DNA from: a bacterium | GTDB taxonomy: Bacteria > Zhuqueibacterota > QNDG01 > DSAB01 | Length of the DNA: 64,000 nucleotides | Assembly: GCA_016931965.1 (NCBI GenBank) | Contig: JAFGDT010000115.1 | Location: forward strand, 1 to 64,000 | Reading direction: 5' to 3' | Shown: positions 19,999 to 30,713 of the stretch, piece by piece | Numbering within the stretch: position 1 is the first letter of the stretch | Layout: each line of letters opens with the position of its first letter | Made by a program: the position numbers and the translations under genes | Notes under the pieces: model-generated | The model's input: the letters and a program-made list of their open reading frames with translations, nothing else | Database searches by the model: none | What the model was told of the DNA's origin: nothing

Positions 19999-21399
19999 AT
20001 GTCAAAGACTATTGAAAAAAGTATCCTTTTTTTAACCGATTTTATCACGATTGCAGGCACTTATCTACTTTGGTGCAATCTTAGGTGGTCAATGGGATTT
20101 TTCTATGAAGCCGCTCCCATACGAATCCTCCCTTTGTCATTTATTCTTTATCTATTCTGGCTGGTTTTATTTCTCTTTTTCGGGCTCTACCGATTCAAGT
20201 ACACGCAATCCCGAACGGATGAATTTATTGCCGTTTTGAAGACCGTTTCGATCGGGATTTTTATTATTCTTCTCATCACATTTAATCAGAGAATCAATTC
20301 AAATCATTCAATCACTGCAAGTCGACTCATGATCATCCTTTACTGGGGAATGATGGTAGTGTTTGTAGGGGCTGCTCGTGTATTATTGCGGAGCCTCCAT
20401 CGCTATCTTTTGGTTGTGGGAATAGGACGAAGAAAGACACTCATTGTGGGATACGGTAAAAAGGCAAAGGAACTCTTTTCACAAATAAAAGATGCACCGG
20501 CAATGGGTTATCATGTTGTTGGTTTTTTTTCAATGAATGAAAAAAATCATCATAAAAGTTATCAAAGAATTCCAGTTCATCATAAACCAGCCAACTTAAG
20601 AAAATTGATTAGGGAAGAAACGATTCAGGAAGTCATTGTTGCTCTTTCTCATCGTTCAGAGCGCCATCTCGAAGAAGTCATCCAGCAATGCAACGGAACA
20701 TCTGTGGGCATTCAAATTGTTCCTGACCTTTATGATGTGATTATTGGTCAGGTGCGAACCAATCAAATCTACGGATTGCCTCTCATTGAAATCCTCCCGC
20801 AACTGATGCCCCCATGGGAAAGAATTGTAAAAAGAATCGGCGATGTCATCTTCTCCCTGTTTATCTTATTATGTTTTTTGCCATTCTGGCTCCTTATCGC
20901 ATTGTTAATCAGGTTAGACACACAGGGTCCGATATTTTATACACAAAAAAGAGTGGGGAAAGGGGGGAAAATTTTTAATATGATCAAGTTTCGGTCTATG
21001 GTTGTAGGAGCAGAAAAAATGACTGGGCCAATATGGGCAACCAATAATGATTCGAGGATAACAAAAGTTGGAAAGTATTTGAGGCGGTTACGGCTTGATG
21101 AAATACCCCAGTTTATTAATATCTTAAAAGGGGACATGTCACTGGTGGGTCCGCGACCGGAGAGACCGTATTTTGTGGATAAACTGAGTAAAGCTATTCC
21201 TCTTTACAAACGGAGATTACGGGTGAGGCCCGGTATTACAGGCTGGGCTCAGGTGAAAGGAAATTACGACCAGTCATTGGAATGTGTTAAAAAGAAATTG
21301 GAATTTGATCTTTTTTATTTTGAAAATATGTCGCTTCGAATGGATTTGAAAATCATCCTGAACACACTCTATGTTATGTTGACGGGTAAGGGGCGTTAA
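19999..21399 (+). CDS. Undecaprenyl-phosphate sugar phosphotransferase (polyprenyl glycosylphosphotransferase)
   Basis: N-terminal TM block; KRIGDVIFSLFILL; KFRSMVVGAE; LRRLRLDEIPQFINILKGDMSLVGPRPERP; RVRPGITGWAQVKGNY. Confidence 0.94.
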   Translation: MSKTIEKSILFLTDFITIAGTYLLWCNLRWSMGFFYEAAPIRILPLSFILYLFWLVLFLFFGLYRFKYTQSRTDEFIAVLKTVSIGIFIILLITFNQRINSNHSITASRLMIILYWGMMVVFVGAARVLLRSLHRYLLVVGIGRRKTLIVGYGKKAKELFSQIKDAPAMGYHVVGFFSMNEKNHHKSYQRIPVHHKPANLRKLIREETIQEVIVALSHRSERHLEEVIQQCNGTSVGIQIVPDLYDVIIGQVRTNQIYGLPLIEILPQLMPPWERIVKRIGDVIFSLFILLCFLPFWLLIALLIRLDTQGPIFYTQKRVGKGGKIFNMIKFRSMVVGAEKMTGPIWATNNDSRITKVGKYLRRLRLDEIPQFINILKGDMSLVGPRPERPYFVDKLSKAIPLYKRRLRVRPGITGWAQVKGNYDQSLECVKKKLEFDLFYFENMSLRMDLKIILNTLYVMLTGKGR

Positions 21400-21458
21400 T
21401 TTTATATCATGGGAAATTTCCGAATTGATGAACCAAATAGGGACTTCATACAGGTTAG

Positions 21459-22745
<1,287 letters not shown>

Positions 22746-22814
22746 AAGAGGATCGATATCCATCCAAATTTTCAATGCTTCATTCATATCCTAAGAGAAA
22801 TTGAATGGCAGCGA

Positions 22815-23585
22815 ATGCAAATTAAACTGATTTCAATCACACCCAATGCCGAAAAAGTCATTGAATCGGCGGGAAGAACGGCCTACCTTTCATTTGACAA
22901 ACAGACCGATCTTCCCATTATTCAGGGCATGAAAGGGCAGAAATCCAAACTCTTTTGGGTTGAAGAGCATCCTGCCCTGGCACCAGTAAAGACAGATGAA
23001 AAATTTCGCGTTCGTGACGAAGATTGGCGTGCAGTCAGAATCTGGAAAAATTCAGCGGAAAAATTTGTGGAGATGCTTGTTCGAAACAATCACCTCTCTG
23101 TATTGGAACATGCGTTTGCCACTTTCCGAATATCGGGTGCATCGAGGGTTTTTACTCACCAACTGGTTAGACATCGCATGGCCTCTTTCACACAACAGAG
23201 TCAGCGATATATCGATGAAAAGGGATTTCGGTATGTGGAACCTCTATCCATTCAAAAGCATATAGCGGCTCATCAATTATTTGTTGATTTTGTCGATAAA
23301 GCCAAAGAAACCTATATCCAACTTGAAAAAATGGGCATCCGAAACGAAGATGCCCGGTTCGTACTCCCCAACAGTGTTCAAAGTGAAATTGTGGCCACAG
23401 CAGATTTTCGGGAGTGGAGACATATTATTCAGATTAGAGGTTCCATGAAAGCACAATGGGAAATTCGTGAAGCTGCCTTCAAAATACTTCGGATATTTAA
23501 AAAAAAGGTGCCTTCCGTTTTTTGCGATTTAGAAATTGATAAGCAAAAAGGTGTTTTACAAATATGTAAGGAGGATGTGATATGA
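22815..23585 (+). CDS. thyX: FAD-dependent thymidylate synthase
   Basis: ThyX motif [41 protein letters not shown]. Confidence 0.95.
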   Translation: MQIKLISITPNAEKVIESAGRTAYLSFDKQTDLPIIQGMKGQKSKLFWVEEHPALAPVKTDEKFRVRDEDWRAVRIWKNSAEKFVEMLVRNNHLSVLEHAFATFRISGASRVFTHQLVRHRMASFTQQSQRYIDEKGFRYVEPLSIQKHIAAHQLFVDFVDKAKETYIQLEKMGIRNEDARFVLPNSVQSEIVATADFREWRHIIQIRGSMKAQWEIREAAFKILRIFKKKVPSVFCDLEIDKQKGVLQICKEDVI

Positions 23586-23893
23586 TTGTTACAACCACAC
23601 CGACGATCGAAGGGAAAACAATCAAAGCTTATCAAGGCATCGTAGCAGGTGAGGCAATTATGGGTGCAAATGTGGTTCGGGATATCTTTGCATCCATTAC
23701 CGATATCGTAGGCGGTCGATCAGGTGCATATGAGAAGAAGCTCATTCAAGCCAGAGAAATTTCAATCCAAGAAATGATAGATCATGCTGAAGAGCTTGGT
23801 GCGAATGCGGTTGTGGGTGTTGATATCGATTATGAAGTGGTGAGAGAAGGGATGCTCATGGTAACCGCTGCCGGAACCGCGGTATCCATATAA
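23582..23893 (+). CDS. YbjQ family (UPF0145) protein
   Basis: [49 protein letters not shown]; overlaps thyX stop. Confidence 0.9.
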   Translation: MIVTTTPTIEGKTIKAYQGIVAGEAIMGANVVRDIFASITDIVGGRSGAYEKKLIQAREISIQEMIDHAEELGANAVVGVDIDYEVVREGMLMVTAAGTAVSI

Positions 23894-23903
23894 TCCCCAC
23901 ATG

Positions 23904-24851
23904 CTATTTTCTTAAGATGCAAAAAAGATTAACGCCCAAAGGCTCACTTTCAATTTCAATTTCTGAAAAGGGCAAGTGGGTTTTTTTACAAAGTTTGATT
24001 AAATGATCGGCCGTTCTGTGAATGAGATGCCATTTTCCAACCATTTCCATACCTTTTCGTGTCGGATTCTTTGTACTGAAGTTGCCAAAGATAATTTGAC
24101 CATCTTCTTTCAAATACCGCCAAATCTTCTTTAATAAGAGAATAGCCATCGGGTCTTCAAGATAGTCAAACAAGCCCGCTGACCATATCATATCGTATTT
24201 CTTTGATGTTTTAAGTTTAAAAATATTTTCATTGTCAAGATGAATATTCTCTCTAAGCTGTGTATTCGCAAACAACTTTTTGGCGTATTGGAGCGCTTTT
24301 TTTTCGTGATCAACGCAATGAAAATAAATCTGTTTCCCATTTTTGGAATATTGATACATTTCCAAAACATCTCGGCAAGAACCACACCCAATATTAAGAA
24401 TATCGAATCGTGATTGTTTTTGACGAGAAAGTTCTATACATTTTTGGATAAAATAGGCTTTGCGATTTCTGACAGATTCAGCAGCTTCGTAACTGTGAAA
24501 GAGCAGGTCAAAGAGTTTCCCTTTACCGGACGGTGCCGTTTTTTTCGTATAGATCCAGTCGATGAGTTGATAATCACCTGCATAACCAAGAGGTTTTTTT
24601 CTTGTCCGTTTATGCATGATGCTGGTTTCAATGCCTCCACACATTTCGAAAAAATGATCTTCAAGCTCGGTTCTATTGGGAGCAGATTCAATGGTTTTTG
24701 CAATGCTATTGATCTGTTGAAAAAATTTTTCTTTATACTCAGATAAATTGGTTTGATCTATTTCTGATATGAACTTTTTAAAACGATTAAACTGTTTTTC
24801 TATATTATCACCAATCAAGATGCTACCCCTTAGGCTGATAATCATTTCCAT
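23904..24851 (-). CDS. Class I SAM methyltransferase related to 3-hydroxypalmitic acid methyl ester (PhcB-type) biosynthesis proteins
   Basis: KPLGYAGDYQLIDWIY; AAESVRNRKAYF; ILNIGCGSCRDVLE; YDMIWSAGLFDYLEDP; GNFSTKNPTRKGMEMVGKWHLIHRT. Start uncertain (ORF track 24911). Confidence 0.75.
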   Translation of the reverse strand: MEMIISLRGSILIGDNIEKQFNRFKKFISEIDQTNLSEYKEKFFQQINSIAKTIESAPNRTELEDHFFEMCGGIETSIMHKRTRKKPLGYAGDYQLIDWIYTKKTAPSGKGKLFDLLFHSYEAAESVRNRKAYFIQKCIELSRQKQSRFDILNIGCGSCRDVLEMYQYSKNGKQIYFHCVDHEKKALQYAKKLFANTQLRENIHLDNENIFKLKTSKKYDMIWSAGLFDYLEDPMAILLLKKIWRYLKEDGQIIFGNFSTKNPTRKGMEMVGKWHLIHRTADHLIKLCKKTHLPFSEIEIESEPLGVNLFCILRK

Positions 24852-24891
24852 AAATATGAAAAAAATGCAAAAATCGTTGCAATTATGTAAT

Positions 24892-24913
24892 ATTTGCAAA
24901 TAATATACCAAAA
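24892..24913 (-). promoter_or_regulatory. Candidate sigma54-type (GG-N10-GC) promoter upstream of methyltransferase
   Basis: On the - strand: TTTTGGTATATTATTTGCAAAT. Confidence 0.4.
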
Positions 24914-25122
24914 AACTATTATGGAAATATTATAGCTTAATCTCTTAATTATATATAAATAAGATCAAATGCTTCAGATGCAAATAACGACGACCAAATA
25001 ATAAAATTAAACACAATGGACGAAATTTGGTCATTTTTGATTTGAGTATAATGAGATTGAATGAGGAGATTCGTTGAGGTCTAAGAAAGGATAACGGGAT
25101 GAATCAATGTTCGAGAGGCCAA

Positions 25123-26943
25123 TTAGTTATCAAAAATATTTCTAATTTTATAATTGAGACTTTCAAAGGTGTAGGGTTTCTGCAGTAAATCACTATCTAC
25201 ATCTACTATGCCTTGTTGTGTGATCATACTGTCGATATGACCCGAAATATACAACACTTTCAAACTCGCCCGCTGCGCTATAAGGTGTTCAGCTAATATT
25301 TTTCCATTCATCTGCGGCATAATCACATCTGTTACCAAAAGATCAATTGGACCCTCATATTCTTTTGAAAGCGATAACGCTGCTTTCCCCTCTTTAGCCT
25401 GCATAACACGATATCCCTGTTTCGTAAGCATTCTGGCCGTAAGTCGACGCACTTCATCTTCATCTTCAACAAGTAAAATCGTTTCTCTGCCCTTCGGCAA
25501 TTGGGAAAGATAATTCCTATTCTTGGTTCCTTTTTCCAAAGCTTCCTGAACACATGGAAAATAGATAGTGATGGTTGTGCCCATGCCTACCCTACTGGAA
25601 ACTGTGATCTCACCTTGACTCTGTTTCACAATACCCAACACGGTTGAGAGACCAAGCCCTGTCCCTTTACCCTTCTTCTTGGTTGTAAAAAAGGGTTCAA
25701 ATATCTTTACTTTCACATCTTCACTCATACCTTCTCCTATATCACTTACAGAAAGCAGGACATAATCGCCAGGTGCTAGAGATATTTTACATGAACGACA
25801 ATACGATTTATCCAATGTTACTCTGGCCGTTCTAATGGTTAAACGTCCTCCTTTTGGCATAGCATCTCTGGCATTGACCGATAAATTGAGCACAATTTGT
25901 TCAATTTGAATTGGATCAGCCATGATATTGCCCAAATTTTCTTGTCTATCTATAACCAGCTCAATATCCTCACCAATGACACGAGAAAGCATTTTTTCGA
26001 TATTAATAATTTCATCGTTCAAATTGATGACTTTTGGAGATAGTATCTGCCGACGACTGAAAGCCAACAATTGTTTAACCAAATCGACAGCTCTTTCACC
26101 AGATTCTGCAATGCTTTTGACATCATTTCGAAGAGGGCTCTTTGCAGGCAAGGAATCCAATAACAATTGGCTAAACCCAAGGATGGCAGTGAGAATATTA
26201 TTGAAATCGTGGGCAACGCCACCGGCAAGTTGACCCACAACAGCCAGCCGCTCCGATTGAAGAAGACGCTGTGTTCTCTCCTTTACTTTCTTCCTAAGAT
26301 CTTTTGTCTGACATTGAATTTTTTGATGGGCCAACTGTAATTTCTGATGTGTATACCATTGTGTTTTTCTCTGAGATAGATGAAATTGAGAACTCGCCAG
26401 TGAAATAATGATTGTTGAAAGCATAAAAAAATTATTGCTGATAAATATTTGTGTTTCGTAAGGTTGAAGTATAAGCAGATTTGGAATGAAATAGGAAAGC
26501 CATACCAAAACAAATATAAAAATCGCTTCCGTCATTTTTAGCGGCAGCAAAATGCCAAATCCCAGGAGTGGTAAGTTTATCCCTGCATAATACGGATCAC
26601 TAGGCCCTTGATCGAGGTAACACATTAAAGCAATAGATCCTCCGACAACGAGGGTTAAAAAAGCTCCCAAGACATAGGGTTGCTTTCCCCCATATGCGCT
26701 TTTCGCAAGAAAATAAACGGCTAAAGAAATCAGGGTAACACTTATTCGAATGGCTAAAAAAGTACTGATTATATGATATTTTAAAACCAGATCCAAGATT
26801 CCAAAAATCGGCACCAAAATAACAGCCAACAATGCTCCGACAGTTACTGCCCAATTGAGTAACCTAAGGCGCTCCTCTTCAAATTGTGCATCTGATAAAA
26901 ATGATTCTTTATTGATTTGACTATTACTTTTATTTTTCACCAC
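25123..26943 (-). CDS. Membrane-bound hybrid sensor histidine kinase with C-terminal receiver domain
   Basis: N-terminal hydrophobic segments; [23 protein letters not shown]-box; N-box [32 protein letters not shown]; receiver [15 protein letters not shown]...[13 protein letters not shown]. Confidence 0.93.
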   Translation of the reverse strand: MVKNKSNSQINKESFLSDAQFEEERLRLLNWAVTVGALLAVILVPIFGILDLVLKYHIISTFLAIRISVTLISLAVYFLAKSAYGGKQPYVLGAFLTLVVGGSIALMCYLDQGPSDPYYAGINLPLLGFGILLPLKMTEAIFIFVLVWLSYFIPNLLILQPYETQIFISNNFFMLSTIIISLASSQFHLSQRKTQWYTHQKLQLAHQKIQCQTKDLRKKVKERTQRLLQSERLAVVGQLAGGVAHDFNNILTAILGFSQLLLDSLPAKSPLRNDVKSIAESGERAVDLVKQLLAFSRRQILSPKVINLNDEIINIEKMLSRVIGEDIELVIDRQENLGNIMADPIQIEQIVLNLSVNARDAMPKGGRLTIRTARVTLDKSYCRSCKISLAPGDYVLLSVSDIGEGMSEDVKVKIFEPFFTTKKKGKGTGLGLSTVLGIVKQSQGEITVSSRVGMGTTITIYFPCVQEALEKGTKNRNYLSQLPKGRETILLVEDEDEVRRLTARMLTKQGYRVMQAKEGKAALSLSKEYEGPIDLLVTDVIMPQMNGKILAEHLIAQRASLKVLYISGHIDSMITQQGIVDVDSDLLQKPYTFESLNYKIRNIFDN

Positions 26944-26996
26944 AGATATAAATCCTTTTGCTTATGGAATGATCAATTCATTGATCCAATGAATGT

Positions 26997-27302
26997 CTAT
27001 TCATTTTCAAAAACCGGATTAAGACCGATCTTGAGAGATGTTTGGTTAATATCTACAATTTGACTGAGGGCTAAAATCGCAGGCTCCGCTTCAGGTTGAA
27101 TAGACTGATAATTCCATTTCTCAAGATTTTTCACTGCAAAACGACAAATTATGATGTTTTTATTTTTATCGTTATCATTCCAAAATTGAACAGATGTGGC
27201 GCCCCAATTCCTTTGCATGGTCCAGTATTGACCTAACCACTGCGTAAAATCCTCATATTTTCTACCCGCTTTTAAGACAGTCTTGTATGTGATATAATAC
27301 AT
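26997..27302 (-). CDS. Small protein of unknown function (paralog of the next gene)
   Basis: 101 aa; shares G(A/T)xS(V/I)QFWN....NK(N/K)I(I/V)(I/L)CR(F/Y)(A/S)VK with the 27330..27518 ORF. Confidence 0.7.
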   Translation of the reverse strand: MYYITYKTVLKAGRKYEDFTQWLGQYWTMQRNWGATSVQFWNDNDKNKNIIICRFAVKNLEKWNYQSIQPEAEPAILALSQIVDINQTSLKIGLNPVFENE

Positions 27303-27329
27303 TTCAGTTAATCTTTTACATAATAATAA

Positions 27330-27518
27330 TTAAGTGGTAAATTGATCGACAGGCTTTACGGAATAACGACATAAGACGATTTTCTTATTGCCTTCCTGTG
27401 TGTTCCAAAATTGAATAGAACCAGTTCCTGGTCTAAGATGAAAAGGTTTTTGTATCCTTTTCCATCGAATTAGATTGTTTCCTGAACCTTCGGTTTGAGA
27501 ACAATTTCTATAGATCAT
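27330..27518 (-). CDS. Small protein of unknown function, paralog of 26997..27302 (ORF track 27590)
   Basis: MIYRNCSQTEGSGNNLIRWKRIQKPFHLRPGTGSIQFWNTQEGNKKIVLCRYSVKPVDQFTT aligns to the N-terminal two-thirds of its neighbour. Confidence 0.55.
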   Translation of the reverse strand: MIYRNCSQTEGSGNNLIRWKRIQKPFHLRPGTGSIQFWNTQEGNKKIVLCRYSVKPVDQFTT

Positions 27519-27727
27519 CGTGTTCATGTCGTGATTCCATTTCTCTGAACAATTTAAAAATGTAATCGTTGTATCATTTAAAAAGTTCAATATGAAATTA
27601 TTGAATGGAAATCATTTTATACCGTTATATTTATGATTAAGTATAACACTCTGTTTATTAGTAATATATAATTTCATCCAAAAAAAATGAAATGTACATA
27701 TCAATACAATAAATCGATCATGACAGT

Positions 27728-27749
27728 TTATGCAAAAGTTATACCGAAA
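27728..27749 (-). promoter_or_regulatory. Candidate sigma54-type (GG-N10-GC) promoter upstream of small paralog/kinase operon
   Basis: On the - strand: TTTCGGTATAACTTTTGCATAA; 16/22 identical to the site at 24892-24913. Confidence 0.4.
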
Positions 27750-27826
27750 GGAATGATATAAAAGTGCAAAAGAAATGCGTTAGTATGATGTTATTGAAAA
27801 AAGGTGTTCAAAATGGTTTCATCAGC

Positions 27827-28204
27827 TCATTTTTTTAAAATCTTAATTCGACGAATAAGGGCTTCCCTGCCCTGCGTAATCTCTATCTTCGAACGCTGGC
27901 ATTGGGGACATGAAAAAGTGGGTATTGAAATATGGTAAGCGGGATCTTTCTGTATGTTCAATTCACCTTGATAATCACAGGCTTTGCAATGTATGATTCC
28001 TTTAACCTGTTTGATGACAATTTCTGCTTTTTCCGCAATGGTTCCCTGAAAACCGGTTTTAATCCAAAATTCAATTTGTTCGATCCCCAAAAAAGTCAGT
28101 TCTCCAATTTCTATTTCAACAGACTCAATATAAAACGCACTTTGCTTATCGGCTTCTTGGAGAACCGTTTGAACAATGGATTGGGCAATGGAAGCTTCGT
28201 GCAT
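27827..28204 (-). CDS. hypA: Hydrogenase/urease nickel incorporation protein HypA
   Basis: MHEASIAQSIVQTVLQEA; CxxC...CPQC zinc site; IEIGELTFLGIEQIEFW. Confidence 0.94.
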   Translation of the reverse strand: MHEASIAQSIVQTVLQEADKQSAFYIESVEIEIGELTFLGIEQIEFWIKTGFQGTIAEKAEIVIKQVKGIIHCKACDYQGELNIQKDPAYHISIPTFSCPQCQRSKIEITQGREALIRRIKILKK

Positions 28205-28882
28205 CTATTCTCCGGATAAATTTAAAGCTTCAATCAGATCTTGAATGCCTTCTCCCCTTCTTCCATTGGCAAAAACGACCTTTAAATCCGGTTTGATATT
28301 AAGAGCATCTTCTCTCAATTGATGGATGTCGACTTCCATCGCTTGGGCCAAATCAATCTTGTTGATGACTAAAACAGAAGATTCCAACAAGATATAGGGA
28401 TGTTTCACGATCATGTATGGTCCTTCTGTAGTCGATACAACGACCATTCGTTGATGCGCACCCAATGGAAACTCTCCTGGACAGATCAAATTTCCGACAT
28501 TTTCTATCAATACCAAATCAAGATCTTCCAAATTTAATTCATTGAGCGCTTTAAGCACAAGATTGGCATCAAGATGGCATTCCTTGCCTGTATTGGCCTG
28601 GATAACAATTGCTCCCTTATCCTGAATACGGGCGGCATCAATGGTCGTCGTCAGATCGCCTGCAATAGCAGCAATGCGATATCGACCCTTGAGTTCCTTA
28701 ACAACTTGGCCAATAATGGTGGTCTTTCCCGAGCCGATTGAACCCAAGACATCAATAGCATGGACATGGTATTGATCAAACCGGATGCGGTTTTTCTCCG
28801 CCAGTACCCTGTTTTGTTTGAGTAAATCTTCTTCAAGTTCAATGTCAAATGTTTCATTTTTACCGGGTTTGACTATTTTCAT
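28205..28882 (-). CDS. hypB: Hydrogenase nickel incorporation GTPase HypB
   Basis: LGSIGSGKTTIIGQ P-loop; IENVGNLICPGEFPLGAH; VINKIDLAQAMEVD. Confidence 0.95.
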   Translation of the reverse strand: MKIVKPGKNETFDIELEEDLLKQNRVLAEKNRIRFDQYHVHAIDVLGSIGSGKTTIIGQVVKELKGRYRIAAIAGDLTTTIDAARIQDKGAIVIQANTGKECHLDANLVLKALNELNLEDLDLVLIENVGNLICPGEFPLGAHQRMVVVSTTEGPYMIVKHPYILLESSVLVINKIDLAQAMEVDIHQLREDALNIKPDLKVVFANGRRGEGIQDLIEALNLSGE

Positions 28883-28917
28883 TTTTCAATCCTCAAATAA
28901 TTAATTTGATAGTTCAT

Positions 28918-29352
28918 TCATCTTGTCACTTTTATCTCTTTGTGAAATGTTAATCGAATCAACCCCATACCGCTGCAAAGAAGAAAAAGATTTTCCAACA
29001 ATTTTGTCAATCTGATTCTTGAATCTTCATCAAATGCATAACAACCACACTGAATATCCAAATTCCGGAAGTAAGCCTGACCGACCAAAATCAGAAAAAC
29101 CAACATGAATAAAGCATTTATTAAGACTGCAGCATCAATCCATATGCCCAATATAAGTAGAAAACCGGTCAAAATCTCAAGATAGGGAACCCAAACGGCG
29201 ACCCAGCGAGATAATCCCTCACCAAGTATACGATAATTTTCGATGGCTTCTGCAAACTCAAAAGGAGATCGTATTTTATGCCAGGATGAAAAAATCAATA
29301 AAATACCAAATCCGAAACGCAGCCCATAATAGAGAAAATTCTGCCATTTCAT
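28918..29352 (-). CDS. MauE/DoxX-like membrane protein
   Basis: Four TM segments; FGILLIFSSWHKIRSPFEFAEAIENYRIL; PYLEILTGFLLILGIW; CGCYAF. Confidence 0.8.
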   Translation of the reverse strand: MKWQNFLYYGLRFGFGILLIFSSWHKIRSPFEFAEAIENYRILGEGLSRWVAVWVPYLEILTGFLLILGIWIDAAVLINALFMLVFLILVGQAYFRNLDIQCGCYAFDEDSRIRLTKLLENLFLLCSGMGLIRLTFHKEIKVTR

Positions 29353-29828
29353 CGTTCCGTATCCTTCCCTGTTTCAAGTGGGTATCCATTTTCTATCCAT
29401 CCTGCAAATCCATCCTGCAAAATCCGGGTTTGGTTAAATCCCTGTTCTGTGAGTTGTTCAGCGAGCAATTCGGCCTCTTGATTCGAAGGTTCAAATCCAT
29501 AGACAACCACAATCTCATCTTTCTTTCCAGTCTCAAGCAAATTCGCCTGACCATAATGTTGATTAAAAGGTATGGACAATGCGCCGGGGATATGATCAAT
29601 TTCAAATTCGATTTTTGGACGGATATCAATGAAACAGGGTCCGTTATTGAGAAGGAGACCGTAAGCTTCATGAACCGAAATGCTTTTTAAATCGACAGTA
29701 TTTTCCGTTCTGGGTAACGCAAGGAGAAGAATAGGTATACGGATGCCTTGGTGAATGAATTGATTTACACCGACTCCAATAATTAATGAAACACATCCAA
29801 GAACAGCTATGCGGAATAGGGTTGACAT
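29349..29828 (-). CDS. Rhodanese-like domain protein with N-terminal TM anchor
   Basis: ISVHEAYGLLLNNGPCFIDIRPKIEFEIDHIPGALSIPF; YGFEPSN replaces the usual active-site Cys loop. Confidence 0.85.
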   Translation of the reverse strand: MSTLFRIAVLGCVSLIIGVGVNQFIHQGIRIPILLLALPRTENTVDLKSISVHEAYGLLLNNGPCFIDIRPKIEFEIDHIPGALSIPFNQHYGQANLLETGKKDEIVVVYGFEPSNQEAELLAEQLTEQGFNQTRILQDGFAGWIENGYPLETGKDTER

Positions 29829-29831
29829 GAA

Positions 29832-30515
29832 TTAATTTTTTTTATCAATAATAATAGGTACAACAATCTCTGGCTCTTGATTATAATCTGTTTCAATGGT
29901 AAGAGTCATATATCTTTGTTGCATTTGATACACATTAAACTGGATTTCGAGTGATTTTGCTTCTCCCGGTTGAATTACAGCAGCTGTTGGGACGACAGTG
30001 ATCATATCATCCACTGCATATATGTTATGAATATGAAGTGGCTTTTTTAAATGATTTCTGATCGTCAATAGTTCAGTAACAACACTATCCGAATTGAATT
30101 GATTGACAGCAAAATGAAAATGCCTTGGATCAATATCGATATCTTGAACAACATGGGTTTGAATAACAAAGTGTGCATCCTCAATATCACTTTCCTGGAA
30201 AAAAACAGTAACCGACTTTCGTACCAGTCCGTCGAATCCTTTTGTATTGAATGAGAAAGCAATATTCACTGTATCTCCAGGTGCACATTCTTTTTTCAAA
30301 GCCTGAGCAACTGTACAGCCACAGCTGGTACGGACATTTCTGATGGTTACCGGATCGGAACCGCTATTGGTAATAAGAATGCTTCCCTGCAATAATGTAT
30401 CTTCCTTGACCGAACCAAAATCGATTACCTGTGGTGTGAGATATTGAAGGTGTTGTGCCAAACCTATTTCAGAATAAAGTAAAAACAGCGATAACAGAAA
30501 TGTGAATTTTTTCAT
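29832..30515 (-). CDS. DUF1573 domain protein
   Basis: Signal peptide; VIDFGSVKEDTLLQGSILITNSGSDPVTIRNVRTSCGCTVAQ. Confidence 0.88.
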   Translation of the reverse strand: MKKFTFLLSLFLLYSEIGLAQHLQYLTPQVIDFGSVKEDTLLQGSILITNSGSDPVTIRNVRTSCGCTVAQALKKECAPGDTVNIAFSFNTKGFDGLVRKSVTVFFQESDIEDAHFVIQTHVVQDIDIDPRHFHFAVNQFNSDSVVTELLTIRNHLKKPLHIHNIYAVDDMITVVPTAAVIQPGEAKSLEIQFNVYQMQQRYMTLTIETDYNQEPEIVVPIIIDKKN

Positions 30516-30713
30516 TTCATGATACCTGTGCTATTCATTTGTATTGGATCAATTTATATAAAAAGATCGGTAAAGTCAAGTCATCCATGAATCACGCCAT
30601 GCCAAACCAGAACCGTCAATATATGCATCTATTCTTAAGGGAGAAGACCATTTTAAACTTTGACGTTGATTGTCTTTGGGAGGGTGTTCATTTGATAATG
30701 ATGGATTTTCCTT

